Source: Deltaproteobacteria bacterium (GTDB taxonomy: Bacteria > Desulfobacterota > Syntrophorhabdia > Syntrophorhabdales > JANXAF01). From it: a stretch of DNA of 52,490 bases. The stretch is from NCBI GenBank assembly GCA_026417175.1, contig JAOADT010000016.1:1-52490 (forward strand), read 5' to 3'. Of this stretch, positions 52,179-52,490 are shown in pieces (positions within the stretch are counted from its first letter, which is position 1; the number at the start of each line of letters is the position of its first letter). The translations under genes were made by a program, and so were the position numbers. The notes beneath the pieces are model-generated. The model did no database searches and was not told the origin of the DNA. It saw nothing but the letters and a program-made list of their open reading frames with translations.

Positions 52179-52490
52179 TATGCAACACACTCAAGAAATC
52201 GATGAAAGCCAGATCACCACAGTTATTGCAGAGGACTTAGAGATAAAGGGGACTGTTAAGTTCAGAAGTTCTCTTATGATAAAGGGTATTCTTGAGGGAG
52301 AGATATTCTCTGAGGGCTTGCTAATAATAGGACCTACTGCCAAAGTTACAGCCACTATTACGACTAGGAATCTCATATCCCACGGTGAAGTTACTGGAAA
52401 TGTTACAGCGAGTGAGCAAGTTATACTTAAGAGTACATCAGTTCACCAGGGGGATATATCAACGCCGAATATAACTATAGAGAGTGGGGC
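52179..52490 (+). repeat. direct repeat, copy 2, running to the window end
   Basis: Identical to 51641-51952 at every base I compared; the right boundary of the repeat is not visible because the window ends. Confidence 0.95.
52180..52490 (+). CDS. bactofilin (third copy, truncated by the window end)
   Basis: Partial gene with its own ribosome binding site (GGGGAGGAG) and an ATG at 52180. The 103 complete codons visible encode the same residues as the second bactofilin, with no nucleotide change. Either a very recent tandem duplication or gene conversion made it, or the sequence end is an assembly artefact. The 88-base gap from the previous gene contains A/T-rich runs and is unlike the sequence upstream of copy two. 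Confidence 0.8.
   Translation, partial: MQHTQEIDESQITTVIAEDLEIKGTVKFRSSLMIKGILEGEIFSEGLLIIGPTAKVTATITTRNLISHGEVTGNVTASEQVILKSTSVHQGDISTPNITIESG

Noticed and set aside
1-52490. CRISPR array, insertion sequence or prophage genes
   Set aside because: No short regularly spaced repeats, transposase, integrase or phage structural gene could be recognised.

Overview
The window (about 52 kb, AT-rich) reads as the chromosome of an anaerobic Gram-negative bacterium, most likely a sulfate-reducing or syntrophic member of Desulfobacterota or a near relative. This is inferred from the gene mix: MetF/MetV, a cytosolic group 1-like [NiFe] hydrogenase, two molybdenum hydroxylase trimers, a B12-dependent acyl-CoA mutase, class III CoA-transferase, PilT/PilU, bactofilins, an A-type flavoprotein and FeoAB. 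No complete tRNA, rRNA operon, IS element, prophage or CRISPR array was seen. One non-coding RNA (SRP RNA) is present.

Layout. 1-326: gene-free, with a tRNA-Ser 3'-end-like fragment. 327-5508 (minus): a three-gene xanthine-oxidase-family operon whose FAD subunit has a whole GltD-like NAD(P)H:flavin/Fe-S module inserted into it. 5707-8236 (plus): the conserved ffs-dnaX-ybaB-recR block. 8241-13267 (minus): housekeeping and accessory genes (transaldolase, class II aldolase, folK, tatA, a BASS-type transporter, a membrane cytochrome c, a periplasmic metallo-hydrolase). 13431-13793: a decayed acetyltransferase. 13982-27775 (minus): an eleven-gene catabolic operon. 28242-28397: a decayed LuxR-type HTH. 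28456-32479 (minus): hydrogenase small and large subunits, metV, metF. 32589-35175 (plus): radical SAM protein, BioF/Kbl-like enzyme, L28. 35177-37595 (minus): rel and a small coupled ORF. 37901-38052: a decayed receiver domain. 38289-40507 (plus): a PAS histidine kinase. 40481-43167 (minus): PP2C phosphatase and PBP1A. 43189-46840 (plus): miaA, scpB, pilT, pilU. 46823-50286 (minus): FeoA-FeoB fusion and flavodiiron protein. 50409-52490 (plus): M23 peptidase and three bactofilins, the last an exact copy of the second and cut off by the window end.

The most interesting system is the eleven-gene operon. It encodes a Mo hydroxylase trimer, an ATP-dependent hydantoinase/oxoprolinase pair, a phenylacetate-CoA-ligase-like enzyme, a class III CoA-transferase and a split B12 acyl-CoA mutase with its MeaB chaperone and a GntR/FCD regulator. 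These are the enzyme types of anaerobic indoleacetate (auxin) degradation described in Aromatoleum/Azoarcus: ring hydroxylation to oxindole acetate, ATP-driven lactam opening to aminophenylsuccinate, CoA activation or transfer, and carbon-skeleton rearrangement to aminobenzylmalonyl-CoA. Its promoter (TTGACA-N17-TATAGT) is bracketed by two GTATAC-centred palindromes that are good candidates for the operators of the operon-encoded GntR protein.

Two other points stand out. The GltD module sits exactly in the loop that carries the extra [4Fe-4S] cluster in 4-hydroxybenzoyl-CoA reductase beta subunits, which would give a molybdenum enzyme a built-in NAD(P)H module. Second, the [NiFe] hydrogenase is co-transcribed with metVF and no hdr genes, suggesting a direct H2/methylene-tetrahydrofolate link. 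Several genes also start 6-8 bases after a good -10 box, which suggests leaderless mRNAs.
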